DNA of 64,000 nucleotides from positions 2,232,001 to 2,296,000 of the forward strand of contig NZ_CP011494.1 in assembly GCF_001043175.1 (NCBI RefSeq). Direction: 5' to 3'. Source of the DNA: Marinobacter psychrophilus (lineage in GTDB: Bacteria; Pseudomonadota; Gammaproteobacteria; Pseudomonadales; Oleiphilaceae). The translations under genes and the position numbers were made by a program. The notes below the pieces were generated by a model. The model had not been told where the DNA came from. It searched no databases and saw only the letters and a list, made by a program, of their open reading frames with translations. How positions within the stretch are numbered: the stretch's first letter is position 1; the number at the start of each line of letters is the position of its first letter. Positions 63,111 to 64,000 of the stretch are shown here, piece after piece.

Positions 63111-63128
63111 TTGGCCTTTTTTTTGCTA
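63111..63128 (+). promoter_or_regulatory. sigma-54 promoter of second PEP-CTERM gene
   Basis: TTGGCCTTTTTTTTGCTA, with GG at 63113-63114 and GC at 63125-63126, exactly 10 nt between. The leader from about 63137 to 63228 carries no recognisable riboswitch, in contrast to the first gene. Confidence 0.75.
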
Positions 63129-63228
63129 GCAATACATCAAGTCTAAAGCTGCCCAAAGTTAAGACTCAAAACCTCCCGGCTCAAATCATTTTTGGCGCAG
63201 AGATCAACAAAACCACAGGTGAATCATC

Positions 63229-63870
63229 ATGAAAAAAGTACAACTGAGAACCGCACTCCTTACAGGCGTTGTAGCTGCTGCCGTTTTGAGCGTGAGCTCG
63301 CTAGCAAACGCAAATCTTCTTACTAATGGTAGTTTCGAAGACCCAGGGGTTTCTGGATCTACGTTCCTGACAAGTCTGCCAGGATGGGGCTCAACTGGAA
63401 AAGTAGAGCTTTGGAACCGTGACATTGGCGCTCAACCGAGGGGACCTGCCCCATACGATGGATCCCAGTACCTCGAGTTAAACTCTACGAATGGCGGCCC
63501 TTACTCAATTTTCCAAAGCTTTGATTCAGTAATCGGAAGCATCTATGAGGTGTCTTTCGCTTACAGCGCAAGAGCAAACACCAACCCAGCAGAAGAGTTC
63601 AGCTTTTACCTCGGAGACGAAAGTGATAACGGAGACACATTTAACATCGTTAATGGGCCAAGAGGAGACTGGTCTCTCGCCACTTACAATTTTATGGCGA
63701 CATCAGAAACTTCTAAGATAGCGTTCAAAGCCATCGTTCCATCCACTGGCACCATAGGGAACTTTCTGGACAACGTCATCGTTACTGACGTTCCAGAGCC
63801 TGGCACACTAGCTCTTCTGGGCCTCGGCATTGCCGGCCTGGGCGCAGCCCGTCGTCGTCAGAAAGCCTGA
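63229..63870 (+). CDS. PEP-CTERM sorting domain protein
   Basis: A 213-aa secreted protein. It has a signal peptide (about 1-27, LANA-NLL) and a galactose-binding or DUF642-like beta-sandwich (NLLTNGSFEDPGVSG, then YDGSQYLELNSTNGGPYSIFQSF and YEVSFAYSARANTNPAEEFSF). It ends with the PEP-CTERM signal VPEPGTLALLGLGIAGLGAA followed by RRRQKA. The C-terminus differs by one residue from the first PEP-CTERM protein, and the coding DNA stays identical for the last 20 bp past the stop. The start is ATG 63229, with AGGTG upstream. The function in the matrix is unknown. Confidence 0.92.
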   Translation: MKKVQLRTALLTGVVAAAVLSVSSLANANLLTNGSFEDPGVSGSTFLTSLPGWGSTGKVELWNRDIGAQPRGPAPYDGSQYLELNSTNGGPYSIFQSFDSVIGSIYEVSFAYSARANTNPAEEFSFYLGDESDNGDTFNIVNGPRGDWSLATYNFMATSETSKIAFKAIVPSTGTIGNFLDNVIVTDVPEPGTLALLGLGIAGLGAARRRQKA

Positions 63871-63883
63871 TTGTTCAGCATTG

Positions 63884-63913
63884 AAAAAGGCCAGCTTCAG
63901 CTGGCTTTTTTTT
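63884..63913 (+). terminator. terminator after second PEP-CTERM gene
   Basis: AAAAAGGCCAGC-TTCA-GCTGGCTTTTTTTT, 14 bp past the stop, homologous to the terminator at 62187. Confidence 0.88.
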
Positions 63914-63987
63914 GTCTTGTTTTTGTGTTTGCCCAAACCTGAAAGCCCAGTATGCTGAACACGTTTATAACACTCGGTGGACGCGCA

Positions 63988-64000
63988 ATGTTACGGAAAA
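63988..64000 (+). CDS. possible start of the next gene (cut by window)
   Basis: ATG at 63988 (Met-Leu-Arg-Lys...) 9 nt after GGTGG. Four codons only, so the call is tentative. An exopolysaccharide or XrtA locus gene would be expected here. Confidence 0.3.

Noticed and set aside
63130..63228. A second riboswitch in front of the second PEP-CTERM gene
   Set aside because: None of the GEMM-I elements (CAAACC, GGGACG, GGTTGC) is present in this leader.

Overview
The window looks like chromosome of a marine gammaproteobacterium. Gene content and order (metZ-purF-cvpA-SPOR-folC-accD-trpF-truA-fimV-asd-leuBDC, then dnaX-ybaB-recR and the 4.5S RNA) fit the Pseudomonas/Marinobacter side of the class. 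The PEP-CTERM regulatory genes at the right end make a Marinobacter-like organism my best guess, from gene order and protein family resemblance only. Nearly everything from 1 to 54.8 kb is on the minus strand. The plus-strand exceptions are a LysR regulator (16.0 kb), pabB (28.3 kb) and a thioesterase (37.3 kb).

Region by region: 1-8 kb holds methionine (metZ, cut by the window edge), purine (purF), folate (folC), fatty acid (accD) and tryptophan (trpF) genes plus truA. 8.1-16 kb holds the polar hub protein FimV, asd and the leuCDB operon with a divergent LysR gene. 16.9-18.3 kb is an MFS transporter bracketed on each side by a pair of REP-like palindromes. 18.3-31.6 kb holds aroC, prmB, a patatin-like phospholipase, a DUF4892 protein, an alpha/beta hydrolase, PilZ, holB, a transglutaminase/DUF58 pair, pabB, thrH and cysB. 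31.6-44.6 kb holds dinG, an orphan GspB/GspA-like pair, mlaA, a thioesterase, a FabH-like synthase, hrpA and a fadD-type ligase. 44.8-49.2 kb is a MoxR/VWA cluster. 49.3-54.4 kb is the rnd-ycgL-ycgN operon and dnaX-ybaB-recR, followed by the SRP RNA with an uninterrupted run of 21 G beside it.

The most unusual part is 54.9-64 kb on the plus strand: prsK (sensor kinase), prsR (sigma-54 response regulator), prsT (TPR lipoprotein) and two PEP-CTERM cell-surface proteins. Both PEP-CTERM genes have -24/-12 (sigma-54) promoters with exact GG-N10-GC spacing. The first also has, in its 5' leader, what I read as a class I cyclic di-GMP riboswitch (GEMM-I), with a plausible alternative helix that would hide its ribosome binding site. 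Between the two genes lie a promoter joined directly to a terminator with no gene between them, and a relic of the 3' end of a second prsT with its terminator. This suggests a repeatedly duplicated and deleted unit of prsT tail, terminator, promoter, PEP-CTERM gene and terminator. A 16-bp box (GTCGACATTTTATACA) recurs exactly 91 bp upstream of the GG of two of these promoters and is a candidate PrsR binding site.

A 25-bp imperfect palindrome recurs eight times in three places: around the MFS gene, between prsR and prsT, and beside the prsT relic. One copy supplies the stop codon of the MFS gene. I saw no tRNA, rRNA, CRISPR array, insertion sequence or prophage.
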